A stretch of 38,170 bases of DNA from an uncultured Oscillospiraceae bacterium (GTDB taxonomy: Bacteria > Bacillota > Clostridia > Oscillospirales > Oscillospiraceae): the NCBI GenBank assembly GCA_944386885.1, contig CALXCU010000151.1:1-38170 (forward strand), in the 5' to 3' direction. Position 1 is the stretch's first letter; the number at the start of each line of letters is the position of its first letter. This document shows, piece after piece, positions 16,758 through 25,077 of this stretch. Below the pieces are notes generated by a model. That model did no database searches, was not told where the DNA came from, and saw nothing but the letters and a program-made list of their open reading frames with translations. The position numbers and the translations under genes were made by a program.

Positions 16758-16906
16758 TGGTCACCGTCATCAACGCCGCCGCCTGGATCCTGTGCATTGT
16801 CATGGGCGTGCTCCTGTTTGGCGACTTTATTCGGACCGAGCGCTTCTTCGCCCAGGAGAAGAAAAAGGAAGCCGAGAAGGAGGAGAATGGTCATGGCCAC
16901 GACTGA
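16757..16906 (+). CDS. 49-residue single-TM protein (permease operon)
   Basis: The peptide has one membrane helix (residues about 3-21, VTVINAAAWILCIVMGVLLFG) and a cytoplasmic-looking tail rich in Lys and Glu that ends with the His-containing NGHGHD. It starts inside the stop codon of the previous gene (TAATG), with AAGGAGGAG upstream, and overlaps the permease start by 14 bases. Such tiny subunits are known for some Na+-symporters (MetS with MetP), which is an analogy only. It has no known family here. Confidence 0.7.
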   Translation: MVTVINAAAWILCIVMGVLLFGDFIRTERFFAQEKKKEAEKEENGHGHD

Positions 16907-18278
16907 GAAACCAAAGGCCCCGGCCGTCCGGGTACGCCGGGTCCTGGGGCCCCTGCATGTGTGGGCCCTGGGCGTGGGCATCGTGCTGGTGGGCGACTTC
17001 ATGGGCTGGAACCTGGGCATTCAGCAGGGCGGCTCCCTGGCCTCTCTCATCGGATTGTGGATCATGGGCTGCATGTACGCCGGGCAGGTCATGATGGTCT
17101 CGGAGATGGGAACGGTCATGCCCGAGGCCGGCGGACAGTACACCATGGCCAAGTACCTGCTGGGCCCTCTGGCCGCCTTCAACGTGGGCCTTATGCAGGT
17201 CTTTGAGTACACCATGCTGGCCGCCGGCGACGTGATCGTAGTGGGTCAGCTGCTCAACTCGGTCCTGCCCGGGGTACAGGTGCTCCCCTTTACCATTCTG
17301 ACGCTGCTGGTGCTGGCCTTCATCAACTACCGGGGCGCCCAGGCCACCCTGACCCTGAATTTCTTCATCACGGCAGTGGCGTTCATCAGCATCATCGTAC
17401 TCCTGTTCTCCACCAACTTCTGGGATCCCCAGGCCACCCTGATCCAGCTCAAGGAGTTGACCAACGGCCTGCCCTACGGCAAGCTGGGCCTGATGGCCGC
17501 CATTGGCTACTCCTGCTGGTTCTTCCTGGGTATCGAAGGCACTGCCATGGCCGCCGACGAGTGCCGCAGCCCGAACCGGGCCATCCCCTTGGGCGCGATT
17601 GTGGGCCTGACTACCCTGCTCATTGGCGGCACGGTGACCTGGTTTATCTGCTCCGGCCTCATCCCCGCCGGGGAGCTGGGCAATTCGGTCTATCCCCTCT
17701 ACGAGGCCGCTCTGGCCACCGGCAAGCTCTATGTCTTTGTGGCCCTCTTCGTGGGCACCATTCTCTCCTGCCTGGCCAGCGCCAACGGCTGTATCAACGA
17801 CTCCAGCCACGCCTGGGCCGCCCTGTCCCGGGACACCCTGCTCCCCAACCTCTTCGCCAAGGAGCACCCCAAGTATAAGTCCAACTACCGGGCTATCATC
17901 TTCCTGCTGCCCATCGCGCTGGTCTTTGCCATGACGGGCCTTCTGGACCAAGTGGTCACTTTCTCCATCTTCTCGGCCCTGATGGTGTACCTGCTCACCT
18001 GTCTGATGATGTACCGCTTCCGCAAGATGTACCCCATGGGCACGGTGAAGCGCACCTTTGTGGCCCCCCTCTTTCCCCTTCTGCCCGCGGTGGTGGCCAT
18101 CATCGTGGTGTGCGGCCTGTTCGGCCTGCACCTGAACTACGGTATCAACCTAATTTCCGGCGCGGTGTTCTACCTGCTCTCCTCCATCTGGTTCCTCAAG
18201 CGCCGGGCCAAGTTCCTGGACCGGGACCATCTGCTGGAGCCCGGCCTGAAAAAATGGGGCAAGCCCAAGTGGATGTAA
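16893..18278 (+). CDS. APC superfamily amino acid/amine permease
   Basis: The 461-residue protein has about 12 hydrophobic segments. The APC N-terminal pattern is clear: GPLHVWALGVGIVLVGDFMG, then MVSEMGTVMPEAGGQYTMAK, and FFLGIEGTAMAADECRSPNR in the middle. The last motif (GxExxAxxxxExxxPxRxxP) is characteristic of the family and resembles ethanolamine or amino-acid permeases. It is a secondary transporter in the cytoplasmic membrane with an unresolved substrate. The ATG at 16893 was chosen over 16887 because AGGAGG is nine bases upstream. It is translationally coupled to three small membrane proteins, an unusual arrangement for an APC permease. Confidence 0.88.
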   Translation: MATTEKPKAPAVRVRRVLGPLHVWALGVGIVLVGDFMGWNLGIQQGGSLASLIGLWIMGCMYAGQVMMVSEMGTVMPEAGGQYTMAKYLLGPLAAFNVGLMQVFEYTMLAAGDVIVVGQLLNSVLPGVQVLPFTILTLLVLAFINYRGAQATLTLNFFITAVAFISIIVLLFSTNFWDPQATLIQLKELTNGLPYGKLGLMAAIGYSCWFFLGIEGTAMAADECRSPNRAIPLGAIVGLTTLLIGGTVTWFICSGLIPAGELGNSVYPLYEAALATGKLYVFVALFVGTILSCLASANGCINDSSHAWAALSRDTLLPNLFAKEHPKYKSNYRAIIFLLPIALVFAMTGLLDQVVTFSIFSALMVYLLTCLMMYRFRKMYPMGTVKRTFVAPLFPLLPAVVAIIVVCGLFGLHLNYGINLISGAVFYLLSSIWFLKRRAKFLDRDHLLEPGLKKWGKPKWM

Positions 18279-18314
18279 GGGCCCCATTCCCCCGCTCTGC
18301 CCGGGAAAAATACA

Positions 18315-18360
18315 GCCCGGCTGGCTTCCCTCAGGGGAGGCCAGCCGGGCTTCTTTCTTT
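18315..18360. terminator. Bidirectional terminator between the permease and dehydrogenase genes
   Basis: An 11-bp GC stem (18315-18325 and 18340-18350) is followed by TTCTTTCTTT on the plus strand. On the minus strand it is followed by a T-rich stretch. It separates two convergent genes and its 3' end touches the dehydrogenase stop at 18359. Confidence 0.85.
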
Positions 18361-19324
18361 AGGGGTTGACCACATGGATGGGCCGTCCTGCCAGATAGGA
18401 CTTTACATTTTCCACGGTGCAGTCCATGATGCGCTGCCGGCTCTCCTTCGGCGCCCAGGAGATATGGGGCGTCAGGATGCAGTTGGGCGCCGTCAAAAGG
18501 GGGTTGTCCGGCCGGATAGGCTCGGTGTCTACCACATCCAGGCCCGCTGCGGCCATTTTTCCGCTCTTCAGGGCATCGGCCACATCCTGCTCCTGAATGA
18601 GCTGACCCCGGGCGTTGTTGATGAGGATGACCCCGTCCTTCATCTTGGCGATGGCCTCCCGGTTGATGAGATGCATGTTCTCCGGCGTCAGGTTGCAGTG
18701 CAGGGAGATCACATCGGATTGGGCATAGAGGGTGTCCAAATCCACATAGGTCCCAATCTCCCGCCCGCTCTCGGTGGGATGGACATCGTAGGCCAGGATC
18801 TCCATGCCCAGGGCCTTCGCCACCCGGCCCTCTGCCTGGCCGATGCGCCCAAAGCCGATGATGCCCATGGTCTTCCCCTCCAGCTCGATGAGGGGATAGT
18901 CCCAGTAGCACCAGTCCGGGCAGCGGCTCCACGCCCCGGCGTGGACGGACTGGTCGTGGTGGCCGATATGGTGGCAGATTTCCAGCAGCAGGGCGATGGA
19001 AAACTGGCTCACCGACGCGGTCCCATAGGAGGGGACATTGGAAACCGAGACGCCCTTTTCTTTTGCACAGGCGCAGTCCACCACATTATATCCGGTGGCC
19101 AGCACCGCAATGTACCGGATCCCCGGGCAGGCGGAGAACACCCTTCGGCTCAGGGGCGTCTTATTGGTGATGACCACTTCCGCCTCCCCAATCCGCCGGA
19201 TGATCTCCTCCTCATCCGCGGGGCTGGTGCGGTCATAGACCGTCAGCTCTCCCAGCTCTTCCAGTCCGCCCCAGCTCAGATCGCCGGGATTCTCCGTATA
19301 GCCGTCCAAAACAACCATTTTCAT
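18359..19324 (-). CDS. D-2-hydroxyacid dehydrogenase (glycerate/hydroxypyruvate reductase-like)
   Basis: The 321-residue protein is a typical NAD-dependent D-isomer-specific 2-hydroxyacid dehydrogenase. It has the Rossmann motif GIIGFGRIG near residue 157, the catalytic Arg in NNARGQLIQEQDVADAL, a Glu/Asp in DVVDTEPI, and the catalytic His in LTPHISWAPKESR. It interconverts 2-oxoacids and D-2-hydroxyacids in the cytosol. The natural substrate is not predictable, but glycerate/hydroxypyruvate-like enzymes are closest by eye. It overlaps the upstream peptidase gene by an ATGA, so both are translated together. It may reduce a 2-oxoacid released by the breakdown pathway of the upstream operon (inference). 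Confidence 0.92.
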   Translation of the reverse strand: MKMVVLDGYTENPGDLSWGGLEELGELTVYDRTSPADEEEIIRRIGEAEVVITNKTPLSRRVFSACPGIRYIAVLATGYNVVDCACAKEKGVSVSNVPSYGTASVSQFSIALLLEICHHIGHHDQSVHAGAWSRCPDWCYWDYPLIELEGKTMGIIGFGRIGQAEGRVAKALGMEILAYDVHPTESGREIGTYVDLDTLYAQSDVISLHCNLTPENMHLINREAIAKMKDGVILINNARGQLIQEQDVADALKSGKMAAAGLDVVDTEPIRPDNPLLTAPNCILTPHISWAPKESRQRIMDCTVENVKSYLAGRPIHVVNP

Positions 19325-20463
19325 TTCTTCACCCTCCCAGTCTCCGGCTCCTCCTCCAGCAGATAAGGGCCCAGCTCCTCCGGATTCAGGGGCCTCAGTT
19401 CCTCCGGCACGAACAGGCCGTCCTTCCGGATCAAAACGCCGTCGAACCAGACCTCTCCCCCGCCGTCCTCCGCCGCGTGAGACTGCACCAGGTCCCAGTG
19501 AATGGCGGAGGGGTTGATTTCGCTGTTCCCCGGGGTAAAGTGCAGCGTTTTGGCCCGTTTTTCATCAAAAATGGTGTCCAGCGTCGTCCGGGTCAGGAAG
19601 GGATTGAAACCCAGGGAGAACTCCCCGATCCGCCGGGCGTTGGCGTCCGTATCCAATATCTCGTTCATCCGCTTGGTATCGCTGGAAGTGGCCTCTACAA
19701 TGATACCACGCCGCAGTACCAAATGGACATCCCGAAAAATGGTCCCCTGCATTTCCGAGGGCACATTGTAGGTGATCTCCCCCTCGGCGCTGTCCACTAC
19801 CACGGGCATCCCCATCTCCCCGCAGGGGACATTGCGCTGACCGCAGCGGGGCACGCCGGCGCACAGATCTTTCACAGAGAAGGTCAGGTCCGTCCCCGGC
19901 GCCAGAATGCGCACCTGATCCGTACGGGCGGCCAGTTTGGCCAGCGGCTCCACCTTTTGGCACATGCGCCGGTAGTCCAGGCAGCAGGCCCGGAAATAGT
20001 AGTCCTCCATCTCCTCCGTGCTCATACCGGCGGCCTGGGCCATGGCGGCGTTGGGATAGCGCAGCACACACCATTTGGTCTTGGGAATGCGCACGCCGAA
20101 GTGGAGCTGGCCGTAGTAGGTCTCGTAGAGGGCCATTTGGCCCGGTTCGATCCCCGCCCACTCGCGGAGGTTTTCTTTTTTCCGCACCACGATATAGGCG
20201 TCCATCTCCTCCATGCGGTATCTCTGATAGCGCAGCCAGTCCTGAAGATACGCCTGGGTGGCATGGGCGATCACCGAGCGGTTCATCCGCATGGACTGGT
20301 GGGTCACAAAGGGCAGGCCCCCCGCTGCAAAGGCCGCCTCCACCAGGGCCGTCCCCAAATCATCCGCCCCGTCCCAGACGTCAATGAGCACCTTTTCCCC
20401 CGGCTGAAGGGAGACGGAATAGCCGATCACCTGGGCGGCCAGCTTGGCAAAACGCGGATCCAT
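19321..20463 (-). CDS. M29-family aminopeptidase-like protein
   Basis: The 380-residue protein follows the M29 (AmpS/PepS, PF02073) plan. The N-terminal part is MDPRFAKLAAQVIGYSVSLQ. The metal-site region contains VPCGEMGMP, GEITYNVPSE and GEFSLGFN, and the C-terminal SAIHWDLV has the expected His-x-Asp. Family enzymes are dinuclear-metal aminopeptidases that remove N-terminal residues. In the region that normally reads HxAxGxxY this protein has TLHFTPGNSE, so the usual catalytic tyrosine seems to be missing. That may mean a changed activity. The start has AGGAGGAAC upstream. The gene follows a terminator after the aldo/keto reductase and overlaps the dehydrogenase. A role in trimming imported peptides fits the transporter context but is inferred. 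Confidence 0.85.
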   Translation of the reverse strand: MDPRFAKLAAQVIGYSVSLQPGEKVLIDVWDGADDLGTALVEAAFAAGGLPFVTHQSMRMNRSVIAHATQAYLQDWLRYQRYRMEEMDAYIVVRKKENLREWAGIEPGQMALYETYYGQLHFGVRIPKTKWCVLRYPNAAMAQAAGMSTEEMEDYYFRACCLDYRRMCQKVEPLAKLAARTDQVRILAPGTDLTFSVKDLCAGVPRCGQRNVPCGEMGMPVVVDSAEGEITYNVPSEMQGTIFRDVHLVLRRGIIVEATSSDTKRMNEILDTDANARRIGEFSLGFNPFLTRTTLDTIFDEKRAKTLHFTPGNSEINPSAIHWDLVQSHAAEDGGGEVWFDGVLIRKDGLFVPEELRPLNPEELGPYLLEEEPETGRVKK

Positions 20464-20485
20464 AGTTCCTCCTTTTCTGCACTTT

Positions 20486-20537
20486 GAAAAAGCGCGCGGC
20501 GCAGAAGTCCAAGCCCTATGCCGCTTCTGCGCCGCGC
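20486..20537 (-). terminator. Terminator after the aldo/keto reductase gene
   Basis: A 14-bp GC-rich stem (20494-20507 and 20524-20537) lies 23 bases past the reductase stop. On the minus strand it is followed by a T5 run. It should partly separate the transporter operon from the peptidase/dehydrogenase pair. No promoter for that pair is visible, so read-through is likely. Confidence 0.8.
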
Positions 20538-20559
20538 TGTCTGTATCGAATGTTCTGCT

Positions 20560-21573
20560 CTACTGGGCCTGATTCTGCCGCATCTGGGCCTCCAGAGCCT
20601 CTACCCGGCGGCGGATCTCCGCCACATCCTCCGGGCTGAGCTCCACGCTGGCCGCCTGGATGTCCGCCTCGATCTGCTCAGGCTTGTGGGCGCCGCAGAT
20701 GACGTTAATGAAGTCCCCCTGAGCCAGCAGGAAGGACACCGCCAGGTCGGTCAGTGAGCAGTGGTTCTTCTCACACAGATCGGCCAGGCCGTCCACAAAA
20801 TCAATGGCCAGCGGGTAGTTCTCCGGCTTCCACCACAGGAGCTTGGTGCGGGCGTCCAGGGGGTCTACCTGGTAATCCTTGCGGTATTTTCCCGTGAGAA
20901 TGCCCCGCTCCAAGGGGGAGTAGGCGTGGAAAGCCATGCCGTACTTCCGGCACAGGGGGAGGAGGTTGGTCTCCACAAACTCCCGCTCCAGGATATTGTA
21001 CTTGCGCTGGAGGATGTCGATCTCACAGCCGCAGGCCAGGTACTCCTCCACCTGCTCCGGCTTGGCGTTGGACATGCCGATGGCCCGGATATAGCCCTCC
21101 TGCTTCAGGCGCATCAGGGCCTCCACCGTCTCCTCCACCGGGGTCAGGAAGGGGGCGCGGGCTGGGTTATGGGGATAATAAATGTCGATATAGTCGGTAC
21201 CCAGCCGCTTCAGGCTGCGGAGGATCTCCTCCCGGATCACGCTGGCCGAGACGTTGATGTAAATGCTCTCGCCGCCCTTGTCACCCCAATAGGTTCCCTC
21301 CTTCTTGTCCCAGATCATGCCGCATTTGGTGGAGATCACCGCGTCGTGGCGCCGGCCGGCAATGGCCCGGCCGATAATCTCCTCGCTGTGCCCGAAGCCG
21401 TAGAGGGGGGCCGTGTCGATCAGGTTAATCCCATGGTCCAGAGCATATTGGATTGCGCGGACCGACTCCGCGTCGTCGGTGCCGTTCCACCAGGCCCCGC
21501 CGCCAATGGACAGGCCGCCCATGGAGATGCGGGATACCTGGATGCCTGAGTGTCCAATTTTCATATAGCGCAT
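20560..21573 (-). CDS. Aldo/keto reductase
   Basis: The 337-residue protein has the (beta/alpha)8 aldo/keto reductase motifs. The DxxxxY pair is in GINLIDTAPLYGFGHSEE, the catalytic Lys in ISTKCG, and the His position in DIYYPHNP. The C-terminal NADP-binding region has FHAYSPLERGILTGKY and VICGAHKPEQIEAD. It reduces carbonyl compounds with NAD(P)H in the cytosol. The ATG at 21573 was chosen because GGGAGG is eight bases upstream; it begins 14 bases after the stop of the preceding gene. It is probably the last gene of the transporter operon. Substrate is unknown. Confidence 0.93.
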   Translation of the reverse strand: MRYMKIGHSGIQVSRISMGGLSIGGGAWWNGTDDAESVRAIQYALDHGINLIDTAPLYGFGHSEEIIGRAIAGRRHDAVISTKCGMIWDKKEGTYWGDKGGESIYINVSASVIREEILRSLKRLGTDYIDIYYPHNPARAPFLTPVEETVEALMRLKQEGYIRAIGMSNAKPEQVEEYLACGCEIDILQRKYNILEREFVETNLLPLCRKYGMAFHAYSPLERGILTGKYRKDYQVDPLDARTKLLWWKPENYPLAIDFVDGLADLCEKNHCSLTDLAVSFLLAQGDFINVICGAHKPEQIEADIQAASVELSPEDVAEIRRRVEALEAQMRQNQAQ

Positions 21574-21587
21574 CCCAACACCTCCCA

Positions 21588-21947
21588 TCAATAAATGCCG
21601 TTGTCCAGATGCATCACGCCGTTGACACCCGCATCACTCCCATGGTGGTGTTTGAAGATCACGCAGGCCCTGGCGTTGGACACCCGGTGCCCCACCACCG
21701 TCTTGACCACGTCGTCCAGATCTTTGATCAGGGTGCGCTTTTGGTTTTCCGTGCGGGCCGGCGGCGCGTAGAGGAAAAAGTAGACGCAGCCCGGCGCGTT
21801 GGCGTACTGATTCTCAGGGGGAATCTCGATGAGCATCATGGACTTCTTCTGGAAGCACTTGGAGATGGAGGCCTCCGAGAGCTCAAAGAACTTCTGTTTC
21901 TCCTCGGGGGTAAACTGGATGTTGGAAAAAATCGTGACACAAGACAT
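21588..21947 (-). CDS. Uncharacterised small protein, possible tautomerase fold without Pro1
   Basis: The 119-residue protein is weakly reminiscent of the 4-oxalocrotonate tautomerase/MIF superfamily. It has an N-terminal strand CVTIFSNIQF followed by PEEKQKFFELSEAS, and a second half with KRTLIKDLDDVVKTVVGH and ARACVIFKHHHG. Tautomerases need an N-terminal proline, which is absent here (MSCV...), so classical tautomerase chemistry is unlikely. The triple His near residues 99-101 could bind a metal (inference). The ATG at 21947 has AAGGAAG upstream. It lies between the UroD/MtaA-like gene and the aldo/keto reductase, close enough for one transcript, and is probably part of the same pathway. 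Assignment is tentative. Confidence 0.7.
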   Translation of the reverse strand: MSCVTIFSNIQFTPEEKQKFFELSEASISKCFQKKSMMLIEIPPENQYANAPGCVYFFLYAPPARTENQKRTLIKDLDDVVKTVVGHRVSNARACVIFKHHHGSDAGVNGVMHLDNGIY

Positions 21948-21999
21948 AAGTTCCGCTTCCTTTCTTTTCTCTGCATGGATTGGATCCCGCACTTTAAGG

Positions 22000-23031
22000 T
22001 CACAGGACCTCGCGGGCGGCTTGTGAAAAAGCAGTCAGCTCTTCGTGAGTGGTATGGACCGAAATGGAGCAGTCCGGCGCCAGGAGGAAGGGAATGTCCT
22101 TCATCTTTTTCAAGGTCACCCGGGTCAGCTCGGCGATATGTCCGGCCTGATTCTGGCCAAAGGGGCGCTCGTCTACGCCGCCCATGGGGGTGATGCGCCC
22201 CAGCCAGCCGGGGGCGCTGTCCAGAGGCGGGTTGCCCGTGGCGCTCTCCGGCCAGTGGAGAATATCGATGGGATAATCTGCAAACCACTCGGGATTGCAG
22301 TAGATCCCGCAGTCGTGGACCATGATCTTACAGGGTTTGAGAGCCTCGATGAGCTCCAGATCATAGGGCCGGACGAATTCCTCCCACTCTTCGCGGGTGA
22401 GGTATCCCGTGCGGGAGAGGCCGGTGGCGGCATAGAACACGCCGTAAATGCCGGTCTTGACCAGCTCCTGGGCATAGGCGGCCAAAGTGCGGGTAATGTT
22501 GCGCAGGGCCGTGTGGACCTGCTCCGGGCAGGTCTGGATCAGTGTGACCATCAGATCCTCCCGGGTGGCCGTCCGGTAACGGCCGATGGAGTCCACCGCG
22601 CACATCTTCTGAAAGACCGCCGCGGGACAGAAGATGCTGGGGAAAACCGGTACGTCGTCCTCCAGGCCCTCTACAATCAGCCGGGCGGCCTCCACCTGCT
22701 CCGCCAACGGCGGGCTGGAGGCGGGCATCTCCACGATCTTTTCCAGATCGGCCGCGCAGGTGATGGGGGCTTTGGTGCAGGGGGCCACCACGCCGCCCCG
22801 GTAGTCGGCATAGTCGAACTCGCCGCCCCAGACCTCCTCATAATAGGTGGCCCGATTCTGGGCCTTCACATAGTCCCAGTCATATCTGCGCTGAAAAGCC
22901 AGCATAGAATCGGCAAAATCCTTGGCGCCGCTGTGCTCCGTCTCCAGGAAGTGGCGCCAGGCCGACACCGGCGGCCGGTCTGCCAGCTCCCCGCGGAGGA
23001 CCGCCTCCACCCGCTCTCGTTTGCTCCACAT
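22000..23031 (-). CDS. UroD-family protein of the MtaA/MtbA-like (cobamide methyltransferase) type
   Basis: The 343-residue protein belongs to the uroporphyrinogen decarboxylase fold family (PF01208). It shows the zinc-ligand pattern of the methylcobamide methyltransferases, H239-D-C241 and C321 (spacing H-x-C-x79-C). As recalled, methanol-type MtaA has the same arrangement at nearly the same positions. Haem-type UroD lacks it, so methyl transfer from or to a corrinoid is more likely than decarboxylation. No corrinoid-binding protein is encoded in the window, so the partner must be elsewhere. The start has GGAGGAATC upstream. It follows the ABC transporter genes by about 50 bases and starts the enzyme part of the operon. 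Uptake and demethylation of a methylated compound is a testable guess. Confidence 0.85.
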   Translation of the reverse strand: MWSKRERVEAVLRGELADRPPVSAWRHFLETEHSGAKDFADSMLAFQRRYDWDYVKAQNRATYYEEVWGGEFDYADYRGGVVAPCTKAPITCAADLEKIVEMPASSPPLAEQVEAARLIVEGLEDDVPVFPSIFCPAAVFQKMCAVDSIGRYRTATREDLMVTLIQTCPEQVHTALRNITRTLAAYAQELVKTGIYGVFYAATGLSRTGYLTREEWEEFVRPYDLELIEALKPCKIMVHDCGIYCNPEWFADYPIDILHWPESATGNPPLDSAPGWLGRITPMGGVDERPFGQNQAGHIAELTRVTLKKMKDIPFLLAPDCSISVHTTHEELTAFSQAAREVL

Positions 23032-23081
23032 GTTCTTGATTCCTCCTTAAACTATGTCTGGCGGCCGGTGGGCCGTCCCCT

Positions 23082-24059
23082 CTATTGCGAATAAAGGAAG
23101 CAGGCCACGCTGTGGTCTTTTTCCACCGCCTTTAACTCCGGCCGCTCCGTCCGGCACCGCTGGGTGCAATGTTGACAGCGGGAGGCAAGCGGGCAGCCCG
23201 GCTGGCGCCCGATGGGGCTGGGAATATCCCCCTTGAGCTCGATCTGCTCTTTTTCCTCAAAGGGACTGCTGGGCGGGATGGCAGAGAGCAGCGCCTGCGT
23301 ATACGGGTGCAGCGGCCGCTGGTAGATATCCCCCGCCGGACACAGCTCCACAATATGGCCCAGGTACATGACCGCGATGGTGTCGCTGATGTAGCGGATG
23401 ACGCTCAGGTCGTGGGAAATGAACAGGTAGGTCAGGTGGAACTCCTGCTGCAGCCGGATGAGCAGATTGAGCACCTGGGCCTGCATGGACACATCCAAGG
23501 CCGAGACCGGCTCGTCGCACACCAAGAGCTCCGGTCCCACGGTCAGCGCCCGGGCGATGTTGATCCGCTGCCGCTGTCCGCCGGAAAACTCATAGGGATA
23601 GCGGTGCATGTGGTACTGATCCAGTCCCACCGCCTGGATCAGCTCCAGGGCCCGCTCCAGGCGGCTCATGCCCTCGGGCTGGATGTTATGGATGATAAAC
23701 GGCTCCATTACGCTCTGGGCCACCGTTTTGCGAGGGTCCAGAGAGGAATACGGGTCCTGGAAAATCATCTGGATCCTGCGGTGCATGTTCTTTCTTTCCT
23801 TGCCCCGCATCTGGGAGATATCCTGTCCGTCCAGAAAGATCTTCCCCTCTGTGGCCTTATGAAGGGAGACAATGCACCGGCTCAGGGTGGATTTCCCGCA
23901 CCCCGACTCGCCGATCACGCCCAGTGTCTCTCCCCGGTGGATCTGGAGGGAGACGTCGTCCAACGCATAGAGAAATTGCTTGCGCTCTCTATTTCTCCCT
24001 TGAATCGGGAATGTTTTGGTTAAATGCTCCACCTCCAACAAAACGTCGCGCTCAGCCAT
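23082..24059 (-). CDS. Oligopeptide/dipeptide ABC transporter ATP-binding protein (DppF-like)
   Basis: The 325-residue protein has the ABC ATPase set: Walker A GESGCGKST, Q-loop MIFQDPYSS, signature FSGGQRQRINIARAL, Walker B LLVCDEPVSALD and the switch His in ISHD. The C-terminal oligopeptide/dipeptide extension carries Cys and Arg residues (RCQHCTQRCR). It powers import with the two permeases and the second ATPase. The ATG at 24059 lies eight bases inside the end of the upstream DppD-like gene and has GGGGGGAAAG upstream. It is the last transporter gene of the operon. Confidence 0.95.
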   Translation of the reverse strand: MAERDVLLEVEHLTKTFPIQGRNRERKQFLYALDDVSLQIHRGETLGVIGESGCGKSTLSRCIVSLHKATEGKIFLDGQDISQMRGKERKNMHRRIQMIFQDPYSSLDPRKTVAQSVMEPFIIHNIQPEGMSRLERALELIQAVGLDQYHMHRYPYEFSGGQRQRINIARALTVGPELLVCDEPVSALDVSMQAQVLNLLIRLQQEFHLTYLFISHDLSVIRYISDTIAVMYLGHIVELCPAGDIYQRPLHPYTQALLSAIPPSSPFEEKEQIELKGDIPSPIGRQPGCPLASRCQHCTQRCRTERPELKAVEKDHSVACFLYSQ

Positions 24060-25065
24060 GCCGCTTTCCCCCCTCTCGCTCCAGCCTGTGCTCCCGGGTC
24101 TGGAGGAGGCAGGCCACACAGTGCCCATTCCCCAAATCTACCGGCTCCGGGACCACTTCTGCACACTGGGGCTGGGCATATTTACACCGGTCCCGGAAAT
24201 TGCATCCCTTCCCCACCAGGCGCAGGTCGGGCGGCATGCCCTCAATGGTGGACATGGGCTCCTTGGGCGTGTCGTTGAGGGCGGGCATGGAATCCATCAG
24301 CCCCCAGGTATAGGGGTGCATCGGGTTGGAATAGAGCTCCTTTACTGCGGCCTGCTCCACAACTCTGCCCGCATACATGACCATGACCCGGTCGCACATC
24401 TCCCAGACCACCCCCAAATTGTGGGTGATGAGCATAATGGCCGTATGGGATTCGGTCTGCAGCTGCTTCATGAGCTTCAAGATCTGGGCCTGCATCGTCA
24501 CGTCCAGGGCGGTGGTGGGCTCGTCGGCAATGATGAGCTTGGGCTTTCCGCACAGGACCATGGCAATGGCCACCCGCTGGCACATTCCGCCCGAGAGTTC
24601 AAAGGGATAGGAATTCAGCCGCTTCTCGGGGTCCGGGATACCTACCTTGCCCAGGGCCTCGGCGCTGATGCGCCGGGCCTCCTCCTTGGTAATGTTCTCA
24701 TGGGCCTGGATGGCTTCTACCATCTGATCGCCGATTTTGAAGACCGGGTCCAGCGTGGTCATGGGGTCCTGAAAGATCATGGCCACATCCTTGCCCCGGA
24801 ATTCCCGGAGCTGATTCTCATTCAGCGCGCGCACATCGGCTCCGTTGAAGTGGACCGTTCCGTCCACAATCTTCCCCGCCTTGCTGGCCAGCAGGCGCAT
24901 AATGGAGGCCGACATCACGCTCTTTCCGCACCCGGACTCCCCCACGATGCCCAGGGTCTCCCCCTCATCCACCGTGAAGCTCACGCCGTCCACCGCCTTG
25001 GAGATCCCGCTGGCGGTATAAAAATAGGTGCGCAGGTTTTTTACCTCTACCAAATGCTTGTCCAC
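24052..25065 (-). CDS. Oligopeptide/dipeptide ABC transporter ATP-binding protein (DppD-like), GTG start
   Basis: The 337-residue protein shows Walker A GESGCGKSV, signature LSGGMCQRVAIAM, Walker B LIIADEPTTALD and switch His in ITHN. It is followed by the Dpp/Opp C-terminal extension with CNFRDRCKYAQPQC, a cysteine-rich motif often seen in these ATPases. The GTG at 25065 is preceded by AGGAGGGAG. It pairs with the DppF-like ATPase and overlaps it by eight bases, so the two are made in equal amounts. Confidence 0.95.
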   Translation of the reverse strand: MDKHLVEVKNLRTYFYTASGISKAVDGVSFTVDEGETLGIVGESGCGKSVMSASIMRLLASKAGKIVDGTVHFNGADVRALNENQLREFRGKDVAMIFQDPMTTLDPVFKIGDQMVEAIQAHENITKEEARRISAEALGKVGIPDPEKRLNSYPFELSGGMCQRVAIAMVLCGKPKLIIADEPTTALDVTMQAQILKLMKQLQTESHTAIMLITHNLGVVWEMCDRVMVMYAGRVVEQAAVKELYSNPMHPYTWGLMDSMPALNDTPKEPMSTIEGMPPDLRLVGKGCNFRDRCKYAQPQCAEVVPEPVDLGNGHCVACLLQTREHRLEREGGKRHG

Positions 25066-25077
25066 ACGCGCTCCCTC

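Noticed and set aside
16827-18131. A 434-codon open frame on the minus strand opposite the APC permease
   Set aside because: It is an antisense frame of a GC-rich membrane-protein gene, made mainly of Gln, Gly, His and Asp, with no family match.
18915-19330. A frameshift between the peptidase and dehydrogenase genes
   Set aside because: Both genes are complete, and the four-base ATGA overlap is normal translational coupling.
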